Source: Limanda limanda (taxonomy: Eukaryota; Chordata; Actinopteri; Pleuronectiformes; Pleuronectidae). From it: a DNA stretch of 64,000 nt. The stretch covers positions 372,001-436,000 of the forward strand of contig NW_026870454.1 of assembly GCF_963576545.1 (NCBI RefSeq), given 5' to 3'. Shown in pieces: positions 24,866-39,004 of this stretch. How positions within the stretch are numbered: the first letter of the stretch is position 1; every line of letters begins with the position of its first letter. The position numbers and the translations under genes are program-made. The notes beneath the pieces are model-generated. The model saw nothing but the letters and a program-made list of their open reading frames with translations. It was not told where the DNA came from and did not search any database.

Positions 24866-27800
24866 AAGTCTCTCCGACCTTCACAAAAAAAGTTATTCAA
24901 GAATATCTCCTCAGATTTGGGGGAATTTCGTCGGTCGACCTCTTCCGAAGGTCGTACAAGCTCGGGGATGGTACCAATCGATCCGCAGGACCCAAATTAG
25001 TCCAGATGCAACCACTTTCCAAGTCTCTCCGACCTTCACAAAAAAAGTTATTCAAGAATATCTCTTTCTCCTATGTGCTTTCATCCCTAACCCTAACCCT
25101 AACCCTTCCGAAAGTCGGAGAAGCTCAAGGATGGTACCGATCGATGCGCGTTACCCCATTTAGTGGGGGTAGAGCCTACTTGCAAGTCTCTCCGACCTTC
25201 ACAAAAAAAGTTATTCAAGAATATCTCTTTCTCCTATGTGCTTTCATCCCTAACCCTAACCCTAACCCTTCCGAAAGTCGGAGAAGCTCAAGGATGGTAC
25301 CGATCGATGCGCGCTACCCCATTTAGTGGGGGTAGAGCCTACTTGCAAGTCTCTCCGACCTTCACAAAAAAAGTTATTCAAGAATATCTCTTTCTCCTAT
25401 GTGCTTTCATCCCTAACCCTAACCCTAACCCTTCCGAAAGTCGGAGAAGCTCAAGGATGGTACCGATCGATGCGCGCTACCCCATTTAGTGGGGGTAGAG
25501 CCTACTTGCAAGTCTCTCCGACCTTCACAAAAAAAGTTATTCAAGAATATCTCCTCAGATTTGGGGGAATTTCGTCGGTCGACCTCTTCCGAAGGTCGTA
25601 CAAGCTCGGGGATGGTACCAATCGATCCGCAGGACCCAAATTAGTCCAGATGCAACCACTTTCCAAGTCTCTCCGACCTTCACAAAAAAAGTTATTCAAG
25701 AATATCTCTTTCTCCTATGTGCTTTCATCCCTAACCCTAACCCTAACCCTTCCGAAAGTCGGAGAAGCTCAAGGATGGTACCGACCGATGCGCGCAACCC
25801 CATTTAGTGGGGGTAGAGCCTACTTGCAAGTCTCTCCGACCTTCACAAAAAAAGTTATTCAAGAATATCTCTTTCTCCTATGTGCTTTCATCCCTAACCC
25901 TAACCCTAACCCTTCCGAAAGTCGGAGAAGCTCAAGGATGGTACCGATCGATGCGCGCTACCCCATTTAGTGGGGGTAGAGCCTACTTGCAAGTCTCTCC
26001 GACCTTCACAAAAAAAGTTATTCAAGAATATCTCCTCAGATTTGGGGGAATTTCGTCGGTCGACCTCTTCCGAAGGTCGTACAAGCTCGGGGATGGTACC
26101 AATCGATCCGCAGGACCCAAATTAGTCCAGATGCAACCACTTTCCAAGTCTCTCCGACCTTCACAAAAAAAGTTATTCAAGAATATCTCTTTCTCCTATG
26201 TGCTTTCATCCCTAACCCTAACCCTAACCCTTCCGAAAGTCGGAGAAGCTCAAGGATGGTACCGATCGATGCGCGCAACCCCATTTAGTGGGGGTAGAGC
26301 CTACTTGCAAGTCTCTCCGACCTTCACAAAAAAAGTTATTCAAGAATATCTCTTTCTCCTATGTGCTTTCAGCCCTAACCCTAACCCTAACCCTTCCGAA
26401 AGTCGGAGAAGCTCAAGGATGGTACCGATCGATGCGCGCTACCCCATTTAGTGGGGGTAGAGCCTACTTGCAAGTCTCTCCGACCTTCACAAAAAAAGTT
26501 ATTCAAGAATATCTCTTTCTCCTATGTGCTTTCATCCCTAACCCTAACCCTAACCCTTCCGAAAGTCGGAGAAGCTCAAGGATGGTACCGATCGATGCGC
26601 GCTACCCCATTTAGTGGGGGTAGAGCCTACTTGCAAGTCTCTCCGACCTTCACAAAAAAAGTTATTCAAGAATATCTCCTCAGATTTGGGGGAATTTCGT
26701 CGGTCGACCTCTTCCGAAGGTCGTACAAGCTCGGGGATGGTACCAATCGATCCGCAGGACCCAAATTAGTCCAGATGCAACCACTTTCCAAGTCTCTCCG
26801 ACCTTCACAAAAAAAGTTATTCAAGAATATCTCTTTCTCCTATGTGCTTTCATCCCTAACCCTAACCCTAACCCTTCCGAAAGTCGGAGAAGCTCAAGGA
26901 TGGTACCGATCGATGCGCGCTACCCCATTTAGTGGGGGTAGAGCCTACTTGCAAGTCTCTCCGACCTTCACAAAAAAAGTTATTCAAGAATATCTCTTTC
27001 TCCTATGTGCTTTCATCCCTAACCCTAACCCTAACCCTTCCGAAAGTCGGAGAAGCTCAAGGATGGTACCGATCGATGCGCGCTACCCCATTTAGTGGGG
27101 GTAGAGCCTACTTGCAAGTCTCTCCGACCTTCACAAAAAAAGTTATTCAAGAATATCTCCTCAGATTTGGGGGAATTTCGTCGGTCGACCTCTTCCGAAG
27201 GTCGTACAAGCTCGGGGATGGTACCAATCGATCCGCAGGACCCAAATTAGTCCAGATGCAACCACTTTCCAAGTCTCTCCGACCTTCACAAAAAAAGTTA
27301 TTCAAGAATATCTCTTTCTCCTATGTGCTTTCATCCCTAACCCTAACCCTAACCCTTCCGAAAGTCGGAGAAGCTCAAGGATGGTACCGATCGATGCGCG
27401 CTACCCCATTTAGTGGGGGTAGAGCCTACTTGCAAGTCTCTCCGACCTTCACAAAAAAAGTTATTCAAGAATATCTCTTTCTCCTATGTGCTTTCATCCC
27501 TAACCCTAACCCTAACCCTTCCGAAAGTCGGAGAAGCTCAAGGATGGTACCGATCGATGCGCGCTACCCCATTTAGTGGGGGTAGAGCCTACTTGCAAGT
27601 CTCTCCGACCTTCACAAAAAAAGTTATTCAAGAATATCTCCTCAGATTTGGGGGAATTTCGTCGGTCGACCTCTTCCGAAGGTCGTACAAGCTCGGGGAT
27701 GGTACCAATCGATCCGCAGGACCCAAATTAGTCCAGATGCAACCACTTTCCAAGTCTCTCCGACCTTCACAAAAAAAGTTATTCAAGAATATCTCTTTCT

Positions 27801-28031
27801 CCTATGTGCTTTCATCCCTAACCCTAACCCTAACCCTTCCGAAAGTCGGAGAAGCTCAAGGATGGTACCGATCGATGCGCGCAACCCCATTTAGTGGGGG
27901 TAGAGCCTACTTGCAAGTCTCTCCGACCTTCACAAAAAAAGTTATTCAAGAATATCTCTTTCTCCTATGTGCTTTCATCCCTAACCCTAACCCTAACCCT
28001 TCCGAAAGTCGGAGAAGCTCAAGGATGGTAC

Positions 28032-31000
28032 TGATCGATGCGCGCTACCCCATTTAGTGGGGGTAGAGCCTACTTGCAAGTCTCTCCGACCTTCACAAAA
28101 AAAGTTATTCAAGAATATCTCTTTCTCCTATGTGCTTTCATCCCTAACCCTAACCCTAACCCTTCCGAAAGTCGGAGAAGCTCAAGGATGGTACCGATCG
28201 ATGCGCGCTACCCCATTTAGTGGGGGTAGAGCCTACTTGCAAGTCTCTCCGACCTTCACAAAAAAAGTAATTCAAGAATATCTCCTCAGATTTGGGGGAA
28301 TTTCGTCGGTCGACCTCTTCCGAAGGTCGTACAAGCTCGGGGATGGTACCAATCGATCCGCAGGACCCAAATTAGTCCAGATGCAACCACTTTCCAAGTC
28401 TCTCCGACCTTCACAAAAAAAGTTATTCAAGAATATCTCTTTCTCCTATGTGCTTTCATCCCTAACCCTAACCCTAACCCTTCCGAAAGTCGGAGAAGCT
28501 CAAGGATGGTACCGATCGATGCGCGCAACCCCATTTAGTGGGGGTAGAGCCTACTTGCAAGTCTCTCCGACCTTCACAAAAAAAGTTATTCAAGAATATC
28601 TCTTTCTCCTATGTGCTTTCATCCCTAACCCTAACCCTAACCCTTCCGAAAGTCGGAGAAGCTCAAGGATGGTACCGATCGATGCGCGCTACCCCATTTA
28701 GTGGGGGTAGAGCCTACTTGCAAGTCTCTCCGACCTTCACAAAAAAAGTTATTCAAGAATATCTCTTTCTCCTATGTGCTTTCATCCCTAACCCTAACCC
28801 TAACCCTTCCGAAAGTCGGAGAAGCTCAAGGATGGTACCGATCGATGCGCGCTACCCCATTTAGTGGGGGTAGAGCCTACTTGCAAGTCTCTCCGACCTT
28901 CACAAAAAAAGTTATTCAAGAATATCTCTTCAGATTTGGGGGAATTTCGTCGGTCGACCTCTTCCGAAGGTCGTACAAGCTCGGGGATGGTACCAATCGA
29001 TCCGCAGGACCCAAATTAGTCCAGATGCAACCACTTTCCAAGTCTCTCCGACCTTCACAAAAAAAGTTATTCAAGAATATCTCTTTCTCCTATGTGCTTT
29101 CATCCCTAACCCTAACCCTAACCCTTCCGAAAGTCGGAGAAGCTCAAGAATGGTACCGATCGATGCGCGCAACCCCATTTAGTGGGGGTAGAGCCTACTT
29201 GCAAGTCTCTCCGACCTTCACAAAAAAAGTTATTCAAGAATATCTCTTTCTCCTATGTGCTTTCATCCCTAACCCTAACCCTAACCCTTCCGAAAGTCGG
29301 AGAAGCTCAAGGATGGTACCGATCGATGCGCGCTACCCCATTTAGTGGGGGTAGAGCCTACTTGCAAGTCTCTCCGACCTTCACAAAAAAAGTTATTCAA
29401 GAATATCTCTTTCTCCTATGTGCTTTCATCCCTAACCCTAACCCTAACCCTTCCGAAAGTCGGAGAAGCTCAAGGATGGTACCGATCGATGCGCGCTACC
29501 CCATTTAGTGGGGGTAGAGCCTACTTGCAAGTCTCTCCGACCTTCACAAAAAAAGTTATTCAAGAATATCTCCTCAGATTTGGGGGAATTTCGTCGGTCG
29601 ACCTCTTCCGAAGGTCGTACAAGCTCGGGGATGGTACCAATCGATCCGCAGGACCCAAATTAGTCCAGATGCAACCACTTTCCAAGTCTCTCCGACCTTC
29701 ACAAAAAAAGTTATTCAAGAATATCTCTTTCTCCTATGTGCTTTCATCCCTAACCCTAACCCTAACCCTTCCGAAAGTCGGAGAAGCTCAAGGATGGTAC
29801 CGATCGATGCGCGCAACCCCATTTAGTGGGGGTAGAGCCTACTTGCAAGTCTCTCCGACCTTCACAAAAAAAGTTATTCAAGAATATCTCTTTCTCCTAT
29901 GTGCTTTCATCCCTAACCCTAACCCTAACCCTTCCGAAAGTCGGAGAAGCTCAAGGATGGTACTGATCGATGCGCGCTACCCCATTTAGTGGGGGTAGAG
30001 CCTACTTGCAAGTCTCTCCGACCTTCACAAAAAAAGTTATTCAAGAATATCTCTTTCTCCTATGTGCTTTCATCCCTAACCCTAACCCTAACCCTTCCGA
30101 AAGTCGGAGAAGCTCAAGGATGGTACCGATCGATGCGCGCTACCCCATTTAGTGGGGGTAGAGCCTACTTGCAAGTCTCTCCGACCTTCACAAAAAAAGT
30201 AATTCAAGAATATCTCCTCAGATTTGGGGGAATTTCGTCGGTCGACCTCTTCCGAAGGTCGTACAAGCTCGGGGATGGTACCAATCGATCCGCAGGACCC
30301 AAATTAGTCCAGATGCAACCACTTTCCAAGTCTCTCCGACCTTCACAAAAAAAGTTATTCAAGAATATCTCTTTCTCCTATGTGCTTTCATCCCTAACCC
30401 TAACCCTAACCCTTCCGAAAGTCGGAGAAGCTCAAGGATGGTACCGATCGATGCGCGCAACCCCATTTAGTGGGGGTAGAGCCTACTTGCAAGTCTCTCC
30501 GACCTTCACAAAAAAAGTTATTCAAGAATATCTCTTTCTCCTATGTGCTTTCATCCCTAACCCTAACCCTAACCCTTCCGAAAGTCGGAGAAGCTCAAGG
30601 ATGGTACCGATCGATGCGCGCTACCCCATTTAGTGGGGGTAGAGCCTACTTGCAAGTCTCTCCGACCTTCACAAAAAAAGTTATTCAAGAATATCTCTTT
30701 CTCCTATGTGCTTTCATCCCTAACCCTAACCCTAACCCTTCCAAAAGTCGGAGAAGCTCAAGGATGGTACCGATCGATGCGCGCTACCCCATTTAGTGGG
30801 GGTAGAGCCTACTTGCAAGTCTCTCCGACCTTCACAAAAAAAGTTATTCAAGAATATCTCTTCAGATTTGGGGGAATTTCGTCGGTCGACCTCTTCCGAA
30901 GGTCGTACAAGCTCGGGGATGGTACCAATCGATCCGCAGGACCCAAATTAGTCCAGATGCAACCACTTTCCAAGTCTCTCCGACCTTCACAAAAAAAGTT

Positions 31001-34000
31001 ATTCAAGAATATCTCTTTCTCCTATGTGCTTTCATCCCTAACCCTAACCCTAACCCTTCCGAAAGTCGGAGAAGCTCAAGAATGGTACCGATCGATGCGC
31101 GCAACCCCATTTAGTGGGGGTAGAGCCTACTTGCAAGTCTCTCCGACCTTCACAAAAAAAGTTATTCAAGAATATCTCTTCAGATTTGGGGGAATTTCGT
31201 CGGTCGACCTCTTCCGAAGGTCGTACAAGCTCGGGGATGGTACCAATCGATCCGCAGGACCCAAATTAGTCCAGATGCAACCACTTTCCAAGTCTCTCCG
31301 ACCTTCACAAAAAAAGTTATTCAAGAATATCTCTTTCTCCTATGTGCTTTCATCCCTAACCCTAACCCTAACCCTTCCGAAAGTCGGAGAAGCTCAAGAA
31401 TGGTACCGATCGATGCGCGCAACCCCATTTAGTGGGGGTAGAGCCTACTTGCAAGTCTCTCCGACCTTCACAAAAAAAGTTATTCAAGAATATCTCTTTC
31501 TCCTATGTGCTTTCATCCCTAACCCTAACCCTAACCCTTCCGAAAGTCGGAGAAGCTCAAGGATGGTACCGATCGATGCGCGCTACCCCATTTAGTGGGG
31601 GTAGAGCCTACTTGCAAGTCTCTCCGACCTTCACAAAAAAAGTTATTCAAGAATATCTCTTTCTCCTATGTGCTTTCATCCCTAACCCTAACCCTAACCC
31701 TTCCGAAAGTCGGAGAAGCTCAAGGATGGTACCGATCGATGCGCGCTACCCCATTTAGTGGGGGTAGAGCCTACTTGCAAGTCTCTCCGACCTTCACAAA
31801 AAAAGTTATTCAAGAATATCTCCTCAGATTTGGGGGAATTTCGTCGGTCGACCTCTTCCGAAGGTCGTACAAGCTCGGGGATGGTACCAATCGATCCGCA
31901 GGACCCAAATTAGTCCAGATGCAACCACTTTCCAAGTCTCTCCGACCTTCACAAAAAAAGTTATTCAAGAATATCTCTTTCTCCTATGTGCTTTCATCCC
32001 TAACCCTAACCCTAACCCTTCCGAAAGTCGGAGAAGCTCAAGGATGGTACCGATCGATGCGCGCAACCCCATTTAGTGGGGGTAGAGCCTACTTGCAAGT
32101 CTCTCCGACCTTCACAAAAAAAGTTATTCAAGAATATCTCTTTCTCCTATGTGCTTTCATCCCTAACCCTAACCCTAACCCTTCCGAAAGTCGGAGAAGC
32201 TCAAGGATGGTACTGATCGATGCGCGCTACCCCATTTAGTGGGGGTAGAGCCTACTTGCAAGTCTCTCCGACCTTCACAAAAAAAGTTATTCAAGAATAT
32301 CTCTTTCTCCTATGTGCTTTCATCCCTAACCCTAACCCTAACCCTTCCGAAAGTCGGAGAAGCTCAAGGATGGTACCGATCGATGCGCGCTACCCCATTT
32401 AGTGGGGGTAGAGCCTACTTGCAAGTCTCTCCGACCTTCACAAAAAAAGTAATTCAAGAATATCTCCTCAGATTTGGGGGAATTTCGTCGGTCGACCTCT
32501 TCCGAAGGTCGTACAAGCTCGGGGATGGTACCAATCGATCCGCAGGACCCAAATTAGTCCAGATGCAACCACTTTCCAAGTCTCTCCGACCTTCACAAAA
32601 AAAGTTATTCAAGAATATCTCTTTCTCCTATGTGCTTTCATCCCTAACCCTAACCCTAACCCTTCCGAAAGTCGGAGAAGCTCAAGGATGGTACCGATCG
32701 ATGCGCGCAACCCCATTTAGTGGGGGTAGAGCCTACTTGCAAGTCTCTCCGACCTTCACAAAAAAAGTTATTCAAGAATATCTCTTTCTCCTATGTGCTT
32801 TCATCCCTAACCCTAACCCTAACCCTTCCGAAAGTCGGAGAAGCTCAAGGATGGTACCGATCGATGCGCGCTACCCCATTTAGTGGGGGTAGAGCCTACT
32901 TGCAAGTCTCTCCGACCTTCACAAAAAAAGTTATTCAAGAATATCTCTTTCTCCTATGTGCTTTCATCCCTAACCCTAACCCTAACCCTTCCGAAAGTCG
33001 GAGAAGCTCAAGGATGGTACCGATCGATGCGCGCTACCCCATTTAGTGGGGGTAGAGCCTACTTGCAAGTCTCTCCGACCTTCACAAAAAAAGTTATTCA
33101 AGAATATCTCTTCAGATTTGGGGGAATTTCGTCGGTCGACCTCTTCCGAAGGTCGTACAAGCTCGGGGATGGTACCAATCGATCCGCAGGACCCAAATTA
33201 GTCCAGATGCAACCACTTTCCAAGTCTCTCCGACCTTCACAAAAAAAGTTATTCAAGAATATCTCTTTCTCCTATGTGCTTTCATCCCTAACCCTAACCC
33301 TAACCCTTCCGAAAGTCGGAGAAGCTCAAGAATGGTACCGATCGATGCGCGCAACCCCATTTAGTGGGGGTAGAGCCTACTTGCAAGTCTCTCCGACCTT
33401 CACAAAAAAAGTTATTCAAGAATATCTCTTTCTCCTATGTGCTTTCATCCCTAACCCTAACCCTAACCCTTCCGAAAGTCGGAGAAGCTCAAGGATGGTA
33501 CCGATCGATGCGCGCTACCCCATTTAGTGGGGGTAGAGCCTACTTGCAAGTCTCTCCGACCTTCACAAAAAAAGTTATTCAAGAATATCTCTTTCTCCTA
33601 TGTGCTTTCATCCCTAACCCTAACCCTAACCCTTCCGAAAGTCGGAGAAGCTCAAGGATGGTACCGATCGATGCGCGCTACCCCATTTAGTGGGGGTAGA
33701 GCCTACTTGCAAGTCTCTCCGACCTTCACAAAAAAAGTTATTCAAGAATATCTCCTCAGATTTGGGGGAATTTCGTCGGTCGACCTCTTCCGAAGGTCGT
33801 ACAAGCTCGGGGATGGTACCAATCGATCCGCAGGACCCAAATTAGTCCAGATGCAACCACTTTCCAAGTCTCTCCGACCTTCACAAAAAAAGTTATTCAA
33901 GAATATCTCTTTCTCCTATGTGCTTTCATCCCTAACCCTAACCCTAACCCTTCCGAAAGTCGGAGAAGCTCAAGGATGGTACCGATCGATGCGCGCAACC

Positions 34001-35263
34001 CCATTTAGTGGGGGTAGAGCCTACTTGCAAGTCTCTCCGACCTTCACAAAAAAAGTTATTCAAGAATATCTCTTTCTCCTATGTGCTTTCATCCCTAACC
34101 CTAACCCTAACCCTTCCGAAAGTCGGAGAAGCTCAAGGATGGTACTGATCGATGCGCGCTACCCCATTTAGTGGGGGTAGAGCCTACTTGCAAGTCTCTC
34201 CGACCTTCACAAAAAAAGTTATTCAAGAATATCTCTTTCTCCTATGTGCTTTCATCCCTAACCCTAACCCTAACCCTTCCGAACGTCGGAGAAGCTCAAG
34301 GATGGTACCGATCGATGCGCGCTACCCCATTTAGTGGGGGTAGAGCCTACTTGCAAGTCTCTCCGACCTTCACAAAAAAAGTAATTCAAGAATATCTCCT
34401 CAGATTTGGGGGAATTTCGTCGGTCGACCTCTTCCGAAGGTCGTACAAGCTCGGGGATGGTACCAATCGATCCGCAGGACCCAAATTAGTCCAGATGCAA
34501 CCACTTTCCAAGTCTCTCCGACCTTCACAAAAAAAGTTATTCAAGAATATCTCTTTCTCCTATGTGCTTTCATCCCTAACCCTAACCCTAACCCTTCCGA
34601 AAGTCGGAGAAGCTCAAGGATGGTACCGATCGATGCGCGCAACCCCATTTAGTGGGGGTAGAGCCTACTTGCAAGTCTCTCCGACCTTCACAAAAAAAGT
34701 TATTCAAGAATATCTCTTTCTCCTATGTGCTTTCATCCCTAACCCTAACCCTAACCCTTCCGAAAGTCGGAGAAGCTCAAGGATGGTACCGATCGATGCG
34801 CGCTACCCAATTTAGTGGGGGTAGAGCCTACTTGCAAGTCTCTCCGACCTTCACAAAAAAAGTTATTCAAGAATATCTCTTTCTCCTATGTGCTTTCATC
34901 CCTAACCCTAACCCTAACCCTTCCGAAAGTCGGAGAAGCTCAAGGATGGTACCGATCGATGCGCGCTACCCCATTTAGTGGGGGTAGAGCCTACTTGCAA
35001 GTCTCTCCGACCTTCACAAAAAAAGTTATTCAAGAATATCTCTTCAGATTTGGGGGAATTTCGTCGGTCGACCTCTTCCGAAGGTCGTACAAGCTCGGGG
35101 ATGGTACCAATCGATCCGCAGGACCCAAATTAGTCCAGATGCAACCACTTTCCAAGTCTCTCCGACCTTCACAAAAAAAGTTATTCAAGAATATCTCTTT
35201 CTCCTATGTGCTTTCATCCCTAACCCTAACCCTAACCCTTCCGAAAGTCGGAGAAGCTCAAGA
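28032..35263 (+). repeat. 1,932 bp higher-order repeat, four copies
   Basis: Four linked variants recur in fixed order. GGTACC-to-GGTACT in A occurs at 28032, 29964, 32214 and 34146. T-to-A in the core of B occurs at 28269, 30201, 32451 and 34383. CTCCTCAG-to-CTCTTCAG in the next B occurs at 28929, 30861, 33111 and 35043. CAAGG-to-CAAGA in A occurs at 29149, 31081, 33331 and 35263. The step is 1,932 bp (9 A plus 3 B, three AAAB tetramers), except 2,250 bp between copies 2 and 3 for the early markers, because copy 2 holds an extra AB pair. Throughout this region B units sit at a strict 644 bp step apart from that extra pair. The coordinates given are those of the outer markers, not true repeat limits. 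Confidence 0.93.
30861..31399 (+). repeat. Local 318 bp AB duplication within copy 2 of the 1,932 bp repeat
   Basis: The CTCTTCAG variant occurs at 30861 and again at 31179, and the CAAGA variant at 31081 and again at 31399, each 318 bp apart. One A plus one B has been duplicated in tandem, producing a rare single-A spacing between B units. It explains the 2,250 bp step in an otherwise 1,932 bp pattern. Confidence 0.9.
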
Positions 35264-37716
35264 ATGGTACCGATCGATGCGCGCAACCCCATTTAGTGGG
35301 GGTAGAGCCTACTTGCAAGTCTCTCCGACCTTCACAAAAAAAGTTATTCAAGAATATCTCTTTCTCCTATGTGCTTTCATCCCTAACCCTAACCCTAACC
35401 CTTCCGAAAGTCGGAGAAGCTCAAGGATGGTACCGATCGATGCGCGCTACCCCATTTAGTGGGGATAGAGCCTACTTGCAAGTCTCTCCGACCTTCACAA
35501 AAAAAGTTATTCAAGAATATCTCTTTCTCCTATGTGCTTTCATCCCTAACCCTAACCCTAACCCTTCCGAAAGTCGGAGAAGCTCAAGGATGGTACCGAT
35601 CGATGCGCGCTACCCCATTTAGTGGGGGTAGAGCCTACTTGCAAGTCTCTCCGACCTTCACAAAAAAAGTTATTCAAGAATATCTCTTTCTCCTATGTGC
35701 TTTCATCCCTAACCCTAACCCTAACCCTTCCGAAAGTCGGAGAAGCTCAAGGATGGTACCGATCGATGCGCGCTACCCCATTTAGTGGGGGTAGAGCCTA
35801 CTTGCAAGTCTCTCCGACCTTCACAAAAAAAGTTATTCAAGAATATCTCTTTCTCCTATGTGCTTTCATCCCTAACCCTAACCCTAACCCTTCCGAAAGT
35901 CGGAGAAGCTCAAGGATGGTACCGATCGATGCGCGCTACCCCATTTAGTGGGGGTAGAGCCTACTTGCAAGTCTCTCCGACCTTCACAAAAAAAGTTATT
36001 CAAGAATATCTCCTCAGATTTGGGGGAATTTCGTCGGTCGACCTCTTCCGAAGGTCGTACAAGCTCGGGGATGGTACCAATCGATCCGCAGGACCCAAAT
36101 TAGTCCAGATGCAACCACTTTCCAAGTCTCTCCGACCTTCACAAAAAAAGTTATTCAAGAATATCTCTTTCTCCTATGTGCTTTCATCCCTAACCCTAAC
36201 CCTAACCCTTCCGAAAGTCGGAGAAGCTCAAGGATGGTACCGATCGATGCGCGCTACCCCATTTAGTGGGGGTAGAGCCTACTTGCAAGTCTCTCCGACC
36301 TTCACAAAAAAAGTTATTCAAGAATATCTCTTTCTCCTATGTGCTTTCATCCCTAACCCTAACCCTAACCCTTCCGAAAGTCGGAGAAGCTCAAGGATGG
36401 TACCGATCGATGTGCGCTACCCCATTTAGTGGGGGTAGAGCCTACTTGCAAGTCTCTCCGACCTTCAAAAAAAAAGTTATTCAAGAATATCTCTTTCTCC
36501 TATGTGCTTTCATCCCTAACCCTAACCCTAACCCTTCCGAAAGTCGGAGAAGCTCAAGGATGGTACCGATCGATGCGCGCTACCCCATTTAGTGGGGGTA
36601 GAGCCTACTTGCAAGTCTCTCCGACCTTCACAAAAAAAGTTATTCAAGAATATCTCCTCAGATTTGGGGGAATTTCGTCGGTCGACCTCTTCCGAAGGTC
36701 GTACAAGCTCGGGGATGGTACCAATCGATCCGCAGGACCCAAATTAGTCCAGATGCAACCACTTTCCAAGTCTCTCCGACCTTCACAAAAAAAGTTATTC
36801 AAGAATATCTCTTTCTCCTATGTGCTTTCATCCCTAACCCTAACCCTAACCCTTCCGAAAGTCGGAGAAGCTCAAGGATGGTACCGATCGATGCGCGCTA
36901 CCCCATTTAGTGGGGGTAGAGCCTACTTGCAAGTCTCTCCGACCTTCACAAAAAACGTTATTCAAGAATATCTCTTTCTCCTATGTGCTTTCATCCCTAA
37001 CCCTAACCCTAACCCTTCCGAAAGTCGGAGAAGCTCAAGGATGGTACCGATCGATGCGCGCTACCCCATTTAGTGGGGGTAAAGCCTACTTGCAAGTCTC
37101 TCCGACCTTCACAAAAAAAGTTATTCAAGAATATCTCTTTCTCCTATGTGCTTTCATCCCTAACCCTAACCCTAACCCTTCCGAAAGTCGGAGAAGCTCA
37201 AGGATGGTACCGATCGATGCGCGCTACCCCATTTAGTGGGGGTAGAGCCTACTTGCAAGTCTCTCCGACCTTCACAAAAAACGTTATTCAAGAATATCTC
37301 TTTCTCCTATGTGCTTTCATCCCTAACCCTAACCCTAACCCTTCCGAAAGTCGGAGAAGCTCAAGGATGGTACCGATCGATGCGCGCTACCCCATTTAGT
37401 GGGGGTAGAGCCTACTTGCAAGTCTCTCCGACCTTCACAAAAAAAGTTATTCAAGAATATCTCCTCAGATTTGGGGGAATTTCGTCGGTCGACCTCTTCC
37501 GAAGGTCGTACAAGCTCGGGGATGGTACCAATCGATCTGCAGGACCCAAATTAGTCCAGATGCAACCACTTTCCAAGTCTCTCCGACCTTCACAAAAAAA
37601 GTTATTCAAGAATATCTCTTTCTCCTATGTGCTTTCATCCCTAACCCTAACCCTAACCCTTCCGAAAGTCGGAGAAGCTCAAGGATGGTACCGATCGATG
37701 CGCGCTACCCCATTTA

Positions 37717-39004
37717 GTGGGGGTAGAGCCTACTTGCAAGTCTCTCCGACCTTCACAAAAAAATTTATTCAAGAATATCTCTTTCTCCTATGTGCTTTCA
37801 TCCCTAACCCTAACCCTAACCCTTCCGAAAGTCGGAGAAGCTCAAGGATGGTACCGATCGATGCGCGCTACCCCATTTAGTGGGGGTAGAGCCTACTTGC
37901 AAGTCTCTCCGACCTTCACAAAAAAAGTTATTCAAGAATATCTCTTTCTCCTATGTGCTTTCATCCCTAACCCTAACCCTAACCCTTCCGAAAGTCGGAA
38001 AAGCTCAAGGATGGTACCGATCGATGCGCGCTACCCCATTTAGTGGGGGTAGAGCCTACTTGCAAGTCTCTCCGACCTTCACAAAAAAAGTTATTCAAGA
38101 ATATCTCCTCAGATTTGGGGGAATTTCGTCGGTCGACCTCTTCCGAAGGTCGTACAAGCTCGGGGATGGTACCAATCGATCCGCAGGACCCAAATTAGTC
38201 CAGATGCAACCACTTTCCAAGTCTCTCCGACCTTCACAAAAAAAGTTATTCAAGAATATCTCTTTCTCCTATGTGCTTTCATCCCTAACCCTAACCCTAA
38301 CCCTTCCGAAAGTCGGAGAAGCTCAAGGATGGTACCGATCGATGCGCGCTACCCCATTTAGTGGGGGTAGAGCCTACTTGCAAGTCTCTCCGACCTTCAC
38401 AAAAAAATTTATTCAAGAATATCTCTTTCTCCTATGTGCTTTCATCCCTAACCCTAACCCTAACCCTTCCGAAAGTCGGAGAAGCTCAAGGATGGTACCG
38501 ATCGATGCGCGCTACCCCATTTAGTGGGGGTAGAGCCTACTTGCAAGTCTCTCCGACCTTCACAAAAAAAGTTATTCAAGAATATCTCTTTCTCCTATGT
38601 GCTTTCATCCCTAACCCTAACCCTAACCCTTCCGAAAGTCGGAAAAGCTCAAGGATGGTACCGATCGATGCGCGCTACCCCATTTAGTGGGGGTAGAGCC
38701 TACTTGCAAGTCTCTCCGACCTTCACAAAAAAAGTTATTCAAGAATATCTCCTCAGATTTGGGGGAATTTCGTCGGTCGACCTCTTCCGAAGGTCGTACA
38801 AGCTCGGGGATGGTACCAATCGATCTGCAGGACCCAAATTAGTCCAGATGCAACCACTTTCCAAGTCTCTCCGACCTTCACAAAAAAAGTTATTCAAGAA
38901 TATCTCTTTCTCCTATGTGCTTTCATCCCTAACCCTAACCCTAACCCTTCCGAAAGTCGGAGAAGCTCAAGGATGGTACCGATCGATGCGCGCTACCCCA
39001 TTTA
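37717..39004 (+). repeat. Tandem pair of 644 bp AAAB units with two private markers
   Basis: G-to-T in the core (AAATTTATT) occurs at 37764 and 38408, and G-to-A in GTCGGAAAAG occurs in the following A of each copy, near 37999 and 38643, both 644 bp apart. The first marker is also present at 18295 and 22159, linking this pair to the 3,864 bp duplication. Confidence 0.85.
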
